Positions 10,078-19,528 of a stretch of DNA of 32,088 nt are shown here, piece after piece. The position numbers and the translations under genes were made by a program. Numbering within the stretch: position 1 is the stretch's first letter; each line of letters starts with the position of its first letter. The notes beneath the pieces were generated by a model that was given only the letters and a program-made list of their open reading frames with translations, ran no database searches and was not told the DNA's origin. The DNA comes from Actinidia chinensis (Eukaryota > Streptophyta > Magnoliopsida > Ericales > Actinidiaceae): positions 922,732 through 954,819 of the forward strand of contig CM018915.1 in assembly GCA_009663005.1 (NCBI GenBank), given 5' to 3'.

Positions 10078-10197
10078 GGGTGCCAATCATACCCGACCAA
10101 CTAATGTACCAGATTCAATTAGAACTCTGCAGTCAAGCATGCTTGGGCGGGAGTAGTGCTAGGATGATGACCACTTGGAAAGTCCCGTATTGCATCC
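10078..10197 (+). rRNA. 5S-A copy 9
   Basis: CTGCAGTCAAGCATGCTTGG; promoter TCTCTATAAGAC present, ATGG instead of ACGG at the start. Confidence 0.5.
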
Positions 10198-10300
10198 TTT
10201 TTTTCCAATTTTCTTCCCGGCTTTTTCATTTTGAAAGAGTCCTTGTCCACATTGTTATCACCTTACGGATGCTAGAAAATGGCGGATTTGGCCAGATATA

Positions 10301-10370
10301 GGTCACCTTGAGTTAACTGGTCCCGATAGGGTTGCAAATGCCCAAGATGGGTGACATTCTGGAGTACTCG
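10301..10370 (+). pseudogene. 5S-B copy (after A9)
   Basis: GGTCACCTTGAGTTAAC to GGAGTACTCG. Shares GGGTGACATTCTGG and the following TTTACGATGAAAGCAATG with the B copy at 11791, three dimers later. Confidence 0.5.
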
Positions 10371-10570
10371 TTTTTCATCTTTCTTTTGGCCGATTTTCTT
10401 CCAACCTTTTTTCTTTTTAGTATATTCTCATTATCATTGTTTTTTAGCTTTACGATGAAAGCAATGAGTCGCCTTGGTTCAGCCCGGTGTGCGTCCCCGG
10501 CGCGCTGCTAATGGAGGGATGGGGTGAAGAAATGATGTCTTATCAGAACATAAAACATCCATAATCTGAC

Positions 10571-10700
10571 GGGTGCGATATATCCGCACTAGTGCACCGT
10601 ATCCCATGAAACTCTACAGTTTAAGCATGCTTGGGCGGGATGCCGTAACTTAGGATGGATGACCACCTTGTGTACGTCCTTGTTTTTGCGCAAGTCACCC
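10571..10700 (+). rRNA. 5S-A copy 10
   Basis: Shares CACTAGT and a CTACA variant in place of CTGCA with copies 13 and 16. Lengthened near the 3' end (GTCCTTGTTTTTGCGCAAG). Confidence 0.5.
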
Positions 10701-10822
10701 TTTTTTTCTTCACGGCTTTTCTGTTTTTTTTGGAAGATTCCTCGTATAAATGTTTTTTTGTTTTAACACCACACAAGGGGCCTTACGGATGCTAGCAAAT
10801 CAGCTAGATTCGGCTCGGTATA

Positions 10823-10890
10823 GGTCACCTTGAAAATTAAGAGTGCCGGTCGTGTGCAATGCCAAGATGGGTGCCTTCTAGGAAGTACTC
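10823..10890 (+). pseudogene. 5S-B copy (after A10)
   Basis: GGTCACCTTGAAAATTAAG to GGAAGTACTC. The variant GCCGGTCGTGTG is shared with the B copy at 12285. Confidence 0.5.
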
Positions 10891-11092
10891 ATTTTTCAAC
10901 TTTTCTTTGGCCGAATTTTCTTCATACAGTTTTCTTTTTAGTATATGTCTCATTATCATTTAGTTTTTACCTTTACAAATGAAAACAATGAGTCAGCTTG
11001 GTTCGGCCTGGTGTGCTTCCCCGTCGCGCTGCTATGGGGGATGTGGTGAAGAAATGATGGCTCTATAAGAAAATAAAACATCATAATCTGAC

Positions 11093-11203
11093 GGGATGCA
11101 ATCATACCTACATTAGTGCACCAACCCATGAATCTGCAGTTAAGCATGCGTGCGATAGCAGGCTATGTATGGATGATCACTTGGGAGTCCTCGTGTTGTA
11201 CCC
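11093..11203 (+). rRNA. 5S-A copy 11
   Basis: GCAATCATACC and CTACATTAGTGCACCA variants are shared with copy 14. About seven bases are missing in the middle. Confidence 0.5.
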
Positions 11204-11317
11204 TTTTGTTCCTAATTTTCTTCATGGCTTTTCTTTTTGGAATATTCCTCGTTTGCATTTGTTTACATCCTTATAATGCTAGGAAATCGGCTATATGCTA
11301 AGCTTCGGCCCGGAATA

Positions 11318-11385
11318 GGTCACCATGAAGTTAAGCTTGCCCGGCGGGTAACAATACCAGATGGGGGACTGCTAGGAAGTACTCG
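11318..11385 (+). pseudogene. 5S-B copy (after A11)
   Basis: GGTCACCATGAAGTTAAGC to GGAAGTACTCG; the CACCATG variant marks it as counterpart of the B copy at 12787. Confidence 0.5.
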
Positions 11386-11569
11386 TTTTTTCATTCAATC
11401 TTTTTTGGCCGAGTTTTTCTTCCACCCTTTTTCTTTTTAGTATATTTCTCATTATCACTTATTTTTTAGCTTTACAAATAGAGGGTGACTCAGCGTGGTT
11501 CGGCCGGTGTATTTTTCCGTCGCGGCTATGGTGGATGGGGTGAAGAAAGGATGTCATTCCAAATTTGAC

Positions 11570-11682
11570 GGGTCCGACCTACTCCGAACTATGCTCCGGA
11601 TCCCTTTAGAACTCTGAAGTTAACTTGCTGTGCGTGGCAGGATAGGATGGATAGCCACTTGGGAAGTCCTCGTGTTGCCACC
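11570..11682 (+). rRNA. 5S-A copy 12, TATA deleted
   Basis: The spacer reads GATGTCATTCCAAATTTGAC, lacking the TATAAG segment. GCTCCGGATCCCTTTAG is shared with copy 15, which has the same promoter deletion. Confidence 0.5.
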
Positions 11683-11790
11683 ATTTTTTCTAATTTTTCT
11701 TCACGGCTTTCTGTTTGAAAGATTCCTCGTCCCCATTTGTTTACAAACCTCACGGATGCTAGGAAATCGGCTAGATTTGGCCTGGCATAC

Positions 11791-11856
11791 AGCACTGAAG
11801 TCCAGTGTGTCTGGTCGGTGCAATGCCAAAATGGGTGACATTCTGGGAAGTACTCC
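11791..11856 (+). pseudogene. 5S-B copy (after A12)
   Basis: CACTGAAGTCCAGTGTGTCTGG to GGGAAGTACTCC; box A is lost. CCAAAATGGGTGACATTC is shared with the B copy at 13278. Confidence 0.5.
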
Positions 11857-12060
11857 TCGTTTTTTTTCATCTTTCTTTTGGCCGATTTTCTTCACACCCT
11901 TTTTCCCTTTTTAGTAGATTTCTCATTATCATTTTTTTTAGCTTTACGATGAAGCAATAGTCGCCTTGGTCAGTCCCGGTGTGCTTCCCCGTCCGCTGCT
12001 ATGGGGGATGGGGTGAAGAAATGGATGTCTTATAATAACATAAACATCCATAATCCTGAC

Positions 12061-12184
12061 GGGTGCGATCATATCCGCACTAGTCACCCGGATCCCATAT
12101 GAACCTACATTAAGCATGCTTGGGCGGGAGCAGTATTAGCTACTAGATGGATGACCAACTTGGGAAGTCCTTGTGTTGGCACCC
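12061..12184 (+). rRNA. 5S-A copy 13
   Basis: ATATCCGCACTAGTC variant as in copy 10. The T-run after the gene is followed directly by CTTCCGGC, without the usual CCAATTTT. Confidence 0.5.
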
Positions 12185-12284
12185 TTTTTTTCTTCCGGCT
12201 TTTCTTTTTGTAAGATTCCTCGTCTACATTTTGTTACAAACTACACTACGGTGCTAGGCACATCATCTAGATTCGGCTCGTATA

Positions 12285-12350
12285 GGTCACTTGAAATTAA
12301 GCGTGCCGGTCGTGTGCCATGCCAAGATGTACCTCTAGGAAGTAACTCAT
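12285..12350 (+). pseudogene. 5S-B copy (after A13)
   Basis: GGTCACTTGAAATTAAGCG to GGAAGTAACTCA, with box C shortened (AAGATGTACC). Confidence 0.5.
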
Positions 12351-12557
12351 TTTGTTCAACTTTTCTTTGGCCGAATTTTCTTCATACATTTTTTCTTTTT
12401 ATTATAGTCCCTCCTTATCATTTAGTTTTTACCTTTACAAATGAAACAATGAGTCAGGCTTGGTTCGGCCTGTGTGCTTCCCCGTCGCGCTGCTATGGGT
12501 GGTTAGTGGTGAAGAAATGATGTCTCTATAAGAAAATACAACATCCATAATCTGAAC

Positions 12558-12677
12558 GGGTGCAATCATACCAAAACTACATTATGCACCAGATCCCCTT
12601 AGAATTCTGCAGTTAAGCATGCTTGGGCGTATCAGTACTATGATGGATGATCACTTGGATCCTCGTGTTGTAACCCC
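12558..12677 (+). rRNA. 5S-A copy 14
   Basis: CTGCAGTTAAGCATGCTTGG intact; GCAATCATACC and CTACATTATGCACCAG link it to copy 11. Confidence 0.5.
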
Positions 12678-12786
12678 TTTGTCCTAATTTTTCTTCAGTT
12701 GGCTTTTCTTTTTGGAATATTCCTCGTTGCATTTGTTTAGTCAGCCTTATTAATGCGAGGAAATACGGCTATATTCGGCCCGGTGA

Positions 12787-12855
12787 GGTCACCATGAAGT
12801 TAAGCGTGCCCGGTCGGGTACAATCCAAGATGGGTGCCCTTCTAGGAAGTACTCG
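12787..12855 (+). pseudogene. 5S-B copy (after A14)
   Basis: GGTCACCATGAAGTTAAGCG to GGAAGTACTCG, one of the cleaner B copies. Confidence 0.5.
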
Positions 12856-13047
12856 TTTTATCATCTTTTTTTGCCGATTTTTTCTTCACACCTTTTTCTT
12901 TTGGAGTATATTTCTCATTATCACTTATGTGGTTTTTAGCTTTACAAATAGAGGTGAATCAGCTTGGTTCGGGCCTGGTGTTTTTTCCGTCCGCTGCTAT
13001 GGTGGATATGGGGGGGGTGAAGAAATGATGTCATCCATACTTTGAGC

Positions 13048-13168
13048 GGGTCCAGACCATACCCGCGGGACTAATGCTCCGGATCCCTTTAGAACTCTGC
13101 AGTAAGCTTGCTTGGGCGGGAGCAGTACTAGGAGGATAGGGTCCACTTGGGAGTCCTCTTGTTGCACC
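13048..13168 (+). rRNA. 5S-A copy 15, TATA deleted
   Basis: GATGTCATCCATACTTTGAGC replaces the normal promoter; GCTCCGGATCCCTTTAG as in copy 12. Confidence 0.5.
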
Positions 13169-13277
13169 ATTTTTTCTAATTTATTTCTCACGCTTGTCTT
13201 TTTGAAAGATTCCTCGTCCCCATTTGTTTACAACCTTACGGTTGCTAGATGGAAATCGGCTAGATTGGCCTGGTAGT

Positions 13278-13345
13278 AGTCCTTGAGGTATCGTGTGCCT
13301 GGTCAGGTGCATGCCAAAATGGGTGACATTCTGGGGAAGTACTCG
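13278..13345 (+). pseudogene. 5S-B copy (after A15)
   Basis: CCTTGAGGTATCGTGTGCC to GGGAAGTACTCG; box A is destroyed. Confidence 0.5.
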
Positions 13346-13545
13346 GTTTTTTATCTTCTTTTGACCGATTTTTTCTTCACCATTTTTTCTTTTTAGTATA
13401 TTTCTCATTCTCATTTATGATTTTTAGCTTTACAGAATAAAGCAATGACAATCTTGGTTCGCCCAGTGTGCTTCCCGCGTCGGGCTGCTATTGGGATGGG
13501 GTGAAGAAATGATTCTCTAGAAGACATAAATATCCATAATCTGAC

Positions 13546-13672
13546 GGGTGCGATCATACCCGCACTAGTGCACCGGATCCCATTAGAAGCTACATTAAGC
13601 ATGCTTGTGGCAGGAGCGATACTAGGATGAGAGATGAGCCAAACATTGGGAAGTCGCTCGATGTTTGCACCC
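13546..13672 (+). rRNA. 5S-A copy 16
   Basis: CACTAGTGCACCGGATCCC; box A AAGCTACATTAAGCATGC. Its downstream spacer (AGAAGATTTCTCGTCTACAT) is nearly shared with copy 22, about 3 kb away. Confidence 0.5.
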
Positions 13673-13772
13673 TTTGGGTTTTCTTCACGAGCTTTTCTTT
13701 TTAGAAGATTTCTCGTCTACATTTGTTACAGCCTGTACGATGCTAGAAAATCGGTTGTATTCGTCCCGTATA

Positions 13773-13845
13773 GGTCACCTTGAAGTTTCAGCGTTTTCCG
13801 GGCGGGTGCAATACCATGAATGGTTGACTTTCTGGAAATACTTCG
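13773..13845 (+). pseudogene. 5S-B copy (after A16)
   Basis: GGTCACCTTGAAGTTTCAGCG to GGAAATACTTCG. Confidence 0.5.
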
Positions 13846-14043
13846 TTTTTATTATTTGTTTTGTCGTTTTTCTTCACACATTTTTCTTTTTATTATATTT
13901 CTCATTATCATTTACTTTTTAGCATACAAATGGAGGCAATGAGTCGGTTGGTGGCGCAGTGTGCTTTCCTGTCGTGCTACTGTGGGGGATGGGGTGAAGA
14001 AATGATATTTCTTTATAAGACACATAAAAATCCATAAGCTGAC

Positions 14044-14160
14044 GAGTGCATCATCCCAAACTAATGCACCGGATTCCAATTAGAACTCGGCCGATGAGTA
14101 TGCTTTGGGTGGGAGTTAGTCTAGGAGGATGACCAATTGGGAAGTCACTGTATTGCACCA
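14044..14160 (+). rRNA. 5S-A copy 17
   Basis: Box A replaced by GGCCGATGAGTATGC; the 3' half is recognisable (GGGAAGTCACTGTATTGCAC). Confidence 0.5.
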
Positions 14161-14267
14161 TTTTTTTTCCAATTTTTCTTACAGCTTTTTTTTTGGAAGA
14201 TTCCTAGTCCGGAATTTGTTTTACAGCCTTAGGATACTAGCAAATCGGCTAGGATCGGCCCGGTATA

Positions 14268-14336
14268 GGTCACCTTGAACTTACGCGTGCTCGGTCGTGT
14301 GTAATGCCAAGATGGGGACCTTATAGAAAATACTCG
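14268..14336 (+). pseudogene. 5S-B copy (after A17)
   Basis: GGTCACCTTGAACTTACGCG to GAAAATACTCG. Confidence 0.5.
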
Positions 14337-14534
14337 TTTTTTAAAAACTGTTTTTGGCCGATTTTTCTTCACACCTGTTCTATTTAGTATATTTTCATTA
14401 GTATTATTATTAGCTTTATAGATGAGGCGATGAGTTGCTTAGCAGCCTGGTGTGCTTTCCCCCGTCGCGCTGCTATGGTAGATTGGTGAAAGAAATGATG
14501 TCTCTATAAGAACATAAAACAGCCATAATAAGAC

Positions 14535-14660
14535 GGGTGCGATCATACACGCCTATGCACCGGATTCCATTAGGAACTCTGTAGTTAAGCACCCTCCCCT
14601 TGATGGGCAAGAGCAGTACTAGGATGGAATGACCACTTGGGAGTCATAATGTTGTAACCC
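14535..14660 (+). rRNA. 5S-A copy 18
   Basis: About 10 extra bases (CACCCTCCCCTTGATGGG) break the sequence after GTAGTTAAG; TCTCTATAAG promoter intact. Confidence 0.5.
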
Positions 14661-14757
14661 TTTGTCATAATTTCTTCACGATTTTCTTGTTTGGAGATTC
14701 CTCATCTGCATTTGTTTACAGCGTTACGACTGCTAGCAATCGGCTGTTCGGTGGTAA

Positions 14758-14826
14758 GGTCACATTGGAGTAAGCGTGCCCGGTCGGGGCAATAACCAAA
14801 GAATGGGTGCCTTTGGGAAGTACTCG
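14758..14826 (+). pseudogene. 5S-B copy (after A18)
   Basis: GGTCACATTGGAGTAAGCG to GGGAAGTACTCG. Confidence 0.5.
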
Positions 14827-15035
14827 TTTTCATATATTTTTTGACCGATTTTTATTCACACCCTTTTTCTTTTTAGATATTTCTCATTATCATTTATTTT
14901 TAGTGTACAATAGAGGCGATGAAATCGGCTTGGTTCGGCTAGTGTGCTTCACCCGTCGCGCTATTTATGGTGGATTTTTTTTGGGGGTGAAAGAAAAATG
15001 ATGTCTATAAGAAACATAAACATCCATAATTCGAT

Positions 15036-15150
15036 GGGGCAACCCATACCCGCACTAATGCTCTGGATCCCTTTAGAATCTGTAGTTAATTCATGCTGGG
15101 CGGGAGCAGTACTAGGATGGATGACACTGGAAGTCCTAGCTGTTGAATAC
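15036..15150 (+). rRNA. 5S-A copy 19
   Basis: GCTCTGGATCCCTTTAG variant group; box A GTAGTTAATTCATGCTGGG; 3' end GCTGTTGAATAC. Confidence 0.5.
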
Positions 15151-15259
15151 TTTTTTCGCAATTTTTTTTTCACAAAGCTTTTCTTTTGAAATGCCTCCTC
15201 CGCATATTGTTTACAGTCTTATGGATGCTAGCAAATCGGGCTGCATTCGCACCAGTATA

Positions 15260-15326
15260 GGTCACCTTGAAGTTAACGTCCCGGTAGTGTGGCAATCCAG
15301 ATGGGTGACCTTCTGGAAGTACTACT
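15260..15326 (+). pseudogene. 5S-B copy (after A19)
   Basis: GGTCACCTTGAAGTTAACG to GGAAGTACTACTG. The spacer after it reaches a promoter remnant (TCTTAAGAACATAAACATCC), but the gene that should follow at about 15530 is deleted. Confidence 0.5.
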
Positions 15327-15572
15327 GATTTTTCAATCTTTTTTTTGGCGATTTTTCTTCTCTCCTTTATTTTTAGTATATATTTGTCATTATAATTATT
15401 TTTTTTAGTCTTATAGACGAGCGATGAGTCGGATGGTTCCGCCCGGTGTGCTTCCCCGTCCAACACTGCTATCGTGGATGGGGTGAAGAAATTATTTCTC
15501 TTAAGAACATAAACATCCAGAAATCTGACGACCTACGGATGCTAGAAAATCGGCTATTTTGGCCCGATATAA

Positions 15573-15643
15573 GTTCACCTTGAAGTTAAGTGTGTCTGTC
15601 GTGTGCAATGCATGAAGATGGGTGACTTCTGGGAAGTATTTCG
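15573..15643 (+). pseudogene. 5S-B copy following a lost A gene
   Basis: GTTCACCTTGAAGTTAAGTG to GGGAAGTATTTCG. It follows another B unit directly, since AATCTGACGACCTACGGATG joins promoter to A/B spacer. Confidence 0.5.
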
Positions 15644-15847
15644 TTTTTCATTCATCTTTCTTTTGACCAATTTTTTTCACACTTTTTCTTTTAGTATTTT
15701 CTCATTATCTTTTATTTTAGCTTTACAGATGGAGCGATGAGTCGGCTTGGTCGGCCCATTGTGCTTTCCTCCCCCCGTTGCACTACTATGGTAGATGGGG
15801 TAAAGAAATAATGTCTCTATAAGAACATAAAACATCCATAATTTTAC

Positions 15848-15966
15848 AGGTGCGATCATAGCTGCACTAATGCACCGGATCCCATTAGAACTCTGCAGTT
15901 AAGCATGCTTAGGCAGGAGCAGTACAAGGATGGATGAACACTTGGGAAGTCCTCGTGTTGCACGCC
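15848..15966 (+). rRNA. 5S-A copy 20
   Basis: Well preserved: CACCGGATCCCATTAGAAC, CTGCAGTTAAGCATGCTTAG, GGGAAGTCCTCGTGTTGCAC. Confidence 0.5.
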
Positions 15967-16078
15967 TTTTTCGCATTTTTTTCTTTACAGCTTTTTTTTT
16001 CCTTTTTGGAAGATTCCTCGTCCGCATTTGTTTACATCCTTACGGATGCTAGAAAATCGGCTGAATTCAGCCCAGTTA

Positions 16079-16158
16079 GGTTAACTTGAAGTTAAGCGTG
16101 CCCGGTTCTTGTTCATTTGCCAAGATGGGTGACATTTTAAAAGTAGCTACTTTACTCG
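16079..16158 (+). pseudogene. 5S-B copy (after A20)
   Basis: AACTTGAAGTTAAGCGTGCC to ACTTTACTCG, with an insertion near the 3' end (AAGTAGCTACTTTACTCG). Confidence 0.5.
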
Positions 16159-16377
16159 TTTTTATCTTTTTTTGGCCGAATTTTCATCACACCGAAGAAG
16201 CACCCGTTTTCGTTTTTCTATCTCAATTTACTCCTTCTCCGTTTCTTTTTTTAGTTTTATAGATGGAGGCGAAGAGTCGACTTGGTTGGTCTGTGTGCTT
16301 CCCCCTCGCGCTGGCTATGGTGGATGGGGTGAAGAAATAATTCCTTTATAAGAACCATAAAACATCCATAATTTGAC

Positions 16378-16430
16378 GGGTGCGACCATACCCCCCCATA
16401 ATGCTTAGAATCCTTTAGAACTCTGCAGTA
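16378..16430 (+). pseudogene. 5S-A copy 21, 5' half only
   Basis: Normal promoter and about 50 nt of gene up to CTCTGCAGTA, then a jump to the B-type spacer (TAGTTCTCATTATTC). The 3' half, terminator and following B copy are deleted. Confidence 0.5.
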
Positions 16431-16581
16431 TAGTTCTCATTATTCTTTATTTTTAGTTTTATAGATGGAGCAATGAGTCTACTTGGTTAGTCCCGGTGTG
16501 CTTCTCCCTTCGCGTTGCTATGGTGAATGGGGTGAAGAAAAGGATGTCTCCTATAAGAACCTAAACAATTCATAATCTAAT

Positions 16582-16696
16582 AGTGTGTCATCCCGCACTA
16601 ATGCACCGGATCCCATTAGAACTCTGTAGTTAAGCATGCTTGGGCAGGAGCAGTACTAGGATGGATGACTGCTTGGGAAGTCCTTATGTTGCACCC
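16582..16696 (+). rRNA. 5S-A copy 22
   Basis: Shortened 5' end (AGTGTGTCATCC), otherwise close to consensus (GTAGTTAAGCATGCTTGGGC, CAGTACTAGGATGGATGACT). Confidence 0.5.
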
Positions 16697-16794
16697 TTTT
16701 TTTCTTCATGACTTTTCTTTTTAGAAGATTTCTCGTCTACATTTATTTACAGCCTTACGGATGCTAGAAAATCGGCTGTATTCGTCCCGATATA

Positions 16795-16863
16795 GGTCAC
16801 CTTGAAGTTAAGCGTGCAAGTCGGGTGCAATGCCAAGATGGATGATCTTCTGGGAAGTACTCG
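16795..16863 (+). pseudogene. 5S-B copy (after A22)
   Basis: GGTCACCTTGAAGTTAAGCG to GGGAAGTACTCG; clean copy. Confidence 0.5.
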
Positions 16864-17064
16864 TTTTTCATTTTTTTTTTGGTGATTTTCTTCACAACCT
16901 TTTGTTATATGTATATTTCTCATTATTTTTTATTTATTAGTTTACAGATGAGGCGATGAGTCGGCATGGTTCGGCCCAGTTGTGCTTCCCTTGTCGCGCT
17001 TTGCTATGGTGGATAGGGAAGAAATGATGTCTCTATAAGAACATAAAACAATTCATAATCTGAC

Positions 17065-17193
17065 GGGAAGTTTTTTTTGCGATACATACACGCACTAATG
17101 CCACCAGATTCCATTAGAATCTGGAGTTAAGCAGGCTTAGGAGGGAGTTGTACTAGGCTGGGACCACTTAAAAAATCCTCGTGTTGCCACCCC
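17065..17193 (+). rRNA. 5S-A copy 23, with internal T-run
   Basis: GGGAAGTTTTTTTTGCGATAC: about ten inserted bases including eight T directly after the start. A T-run is a Pol III stop signal, so transcription would probably end at once. Confidence 0.5.
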
Positions 17194-17295
17194 TTTTTCC
17201 CAATTTTTTTCACAGCCTTTTCTTTTGGAAAGATTCCTCGTCCGTATTTGTTTACAGCCTACGGATGCTAGGCCAATCGTTGATCGACCGTTATA

Positions 17296-17361
17296 GGTCA
17301 CTGAGTTAGCATGCCCGGTCAGGTGACAATGCCAGATGGGTAACCTTTTGGGAAGTACTCG
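17296..17361 (+). pseudogene. 5S-B copy (after A23)
   Basis: GGTCACTGAGTTAGCATGCC to GGGAAGTACTCG. Confidence 0.5.
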
Positions 17362-17545
17362 TTTTTAATCTTTTTTTGGCCAATGTTTTTCACCTTTTTC
17401 TTTTTAGTATATTTATCATTATATTTATTTTTTAGCTTACCGACAAAAGGTGATGAGTCAGCTTAGTTCGGCCCGTGTGCTCCCCTGTGTGGTGGAGGTG
17501 AAGAAATGATTGTCTCGATAAGAACATAAAACATCCATAATCTAC

Positions 17546-17666
17546 GGGTGCGATCATACCCGCACTAATGCACCGGATCCCATTAGAACTCGGCAGTTAT
17601 GCAAGCTTAGGCAGGAGCAGTACTATGATGGATATGACACTTGGAACCATCCTCGAGTTGCAACCC
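17546..17666 (+). rRNA. 5S-A copy 24
   Basis: The first 50 nt match the A consensus; box A is GGCAGTTATGCAAGC; 3' end GAGTTGCAACCC. Confidence 0.5.
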
Positions 17667-17769
17667 TTTTTTCTCAATTTTTCACGGCTTTTCTTTTTGA
17701 AAAAGTCATAGTCCGGCATTTGTTAAGCCTCGCAGATGCTAGCAAATCGGATGGATTTGGGCCCGGATA

Positions 17770-17837
17770 GGTCACCTTGAAGTAAGCGTGCCCGATCGGG
17801 TACAATGCCAAGAGGGGTGCCTTCTGGGAAGTACTCG
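17770..17837 (+). pseudogene. 5S-B copy (after A24)
   Basis: GGTCACCTTGAAGTAAGCG to GGGAAGTACTCG. Confidence 0.5.
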
Positions 17838-18041
17838 TTTTTCATATTTTATTTGGTCGATTTTTTTTCCCCCTTCACACGTGTTTCTTTTTAAATATTC
17901 TCATTTCAGTTATTTTTTATCTTTGCAGATAGAGGAATGAGGCGTTTGGTTAGTCGGGTGCTCCCTCTTGCGACTGCCGATGTTGGATGTGGGTGAAAAA
18001 ATAATGTCTCTATTAAGAGATTAAAAATTCATAATCTTGAC

Positions 18042-18159
18042 AGGTTCAATCATACCCGCATTAAATGCACCGGATCAAATTAAAACTCTAAAGTTAAGCA
18101 TGCTTGGGCGGGACCAGTACTAGGTTGGATGACCATTTGGGAAGTCCTAGGATTCACCC
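18042..18159 (+). rRNA. 5S-A copy 25
   Basis: AAAGTTAAGCATGCTTGGGC; start altered to AGGTTCAATCAT; upstream TATTAAG in place of TATAAG. Confidence 0.5.
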
Positions 18160-18267
18160 ATGTTTTTTCTAATTTTTCCGGCTTTTCTTTTTGAAGAATT
18201 CCTCGTCACTATTTGCTTACTGCCTTACGGATGCTAGCAAATCAGCTGAATTCGGCCCGATATTAGC

Positions 18268-18334
18268 GTCACCTGGAAGTGAAGCGTGCCCCGTCGGGTG
18301 CCAATGCAAGATCGGTGACATTGGGAAGTACTCG
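18268..18334 (+). pseudogene. 5S-B copy (after A25)
   Basis: GTCACCTGGAAGTGAAGCG to GGGAAGTACTCG. Confidence 0.5.
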
Positions 18335-18534
18335 TTTTTATTTTTTTTGGACCTATTTTTCTTCACCACCTTTTCTTTTTAGTATATAGCTCATTCTCAT
18401 TTCTTTTTTTAGCTTTACGATTGGAGGCGATGAGTCGGCTGGTTCGGCCCGGTATGCTTCCCCATCGCATTGTTATGGTGGATGGGGTGAAGAAAATGAT
18501 GTCTCCTTTAAGAACATAAAACATCCAATCTAAC

Positions 18535-18654
18535 GGGTGTGATTACATACTTGCAACTAATGCATGATCCCACTAGAACTCTGCCAGTTAGCATGCCTTG
18601 GGCGGGAGCAGTACTAGGATGGATGACCATTTGGGAAGTTCTCGTGTTGAACCC
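18535..18654 (+). rRNA. 5S-A copy 26
   Basis: CAGTACTAGGATGGATGACC intact; box A is CTGCCAGTTAGCATGCC; TATA altered to TCCTTTAAG. Confidence 0.5.
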
Positions 18655-18754
18655 TTTTTTCTCAAGTTTCTTACGCTTTTCTTTTGAAGATTCGTCGTCG
18701 CATTTGTTTACACCTTAGGATGTTAGCAAATCACCTGGATTTGGGCCCGGTATA

Positions 18755-18824
18755 GGTCAACCTTGAAGTTAAGCGTGCCCGATCGGGTGCAATCCAAGAT
18801 GAGTGACTATCTGGGAAGTACTCA
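18755..18824 (+). pseudogene. 5S-B copy (after A26)
   Basis: GGTCAACCTTGAAGTTAAGC to GGGAAGTACTCA. Confidence 0.5.
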
Positions 18825-19023
18825 TATTTCAACTTTTTTTTGAGTGATTTTTCTTCACACTTTTTTTTTAGTATATTTCTATTCTCATTGATTTTTAGCT
18901 TTACAGGATGCGAGGCGATACGTCGGTTGGTTTGGCCCGGTGGTTTCCCCAGTAGCGATGGCTATGTTGGATGGGGTAAAAAAATGATATCTCTATAAGA
19001 ACCTAAAATATCCATAATCGGAC

Positions 19024-19138
19024 GGGTGCCAATTCATACCGGCCTCATAAACTGGATTCCATGAGAATTGTAGTTTAAGCATGCTTGGGCGGGAGCAGTA
19101 CTAGGATGGATGAACAATTGGGAACCTAGTGTTGCAAC
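19024..19138 (+). rRNA. 5S-A copy 27
   Basis: GTAGTTTAAGCATGCTTGGG; 5' half and 3' end shortened (GGGAACCTAGTG). Confidence 0.5.
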
Positions 19139-19249
19139 ATTTTTTTCTCAATTTTTCTTCACGACTTTTCTTTTTGGAAGATCTCTCCGCATTTGTTTAC
19201 AGTCTTACGGATGCTAGCAAATCGGTTTGGATTTAACCCCGGTATAATA

Positions 19250-19321
19250 GGTCACCTTGAAATTACGTGGCCGGTGGGTGTGCAATGCCAAGATGGTGAC
19301 CTTCTGGGAACTACTACCTCG
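19250..19321 (+). pseudogene. 5S-B copy (after A27)
   Basis: GGTCACCTTGAAATTACGTGG to GGGAACTACTACCTCG. Confidence 0.5.
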
Positions 19322-19528
19322 TTTTTTAACTTTGGGGGTGATTTTTCTTCAAGCTTTTTTCTTTTTAATATATTTTCTCATTATCATTTATTTTTTAGCT
19401 TTACTATGGAGGAGATAGTCAGATTGGTTTTCGCACCGGTGTGGTTCCCCCGTCGTGCTGCTATGGTGGATTGTTGAAGAAATTATGTCCTTCTATAAGC
19501 ACATAAAACATTATCCAGTAATCTGGAC

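Larger units (their letters stand above)
10571..12060 (+). repeat. higher-order block 1 (three dimers)
   Basis: Copies A10-A11-A12 with their B copies. Diagnostic variants recur in the same order about 1.48 kb later: CACTAGT in A10/A13; CATTTAGTTTTTACCTTTAC spacer after A10/A13; GTCACCATGAAG B start after A11/A14; the promoter deletion of A12/A15. Confidence 0.5.
12061..13545 (+). repeat. higher-order block 2 (three dimers)
   Basis: Copies A13-A14-A15 with their B copies, the counterpart of 10571-12060. A third block appears to start with A16 at 13546, which again carries CACTAGTG and the CTACA variant. Confidence 0.5.

Noticed and set aside
6927..19477. Many open frames of 60-115 residues across the 5S array, repeating at about 490-bp steps
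   Set aside because: They are chance frames in rDNA repeats (T-rich spacers give Phe/Leu/Ser-rich products). No frame is kept between units because of indels.
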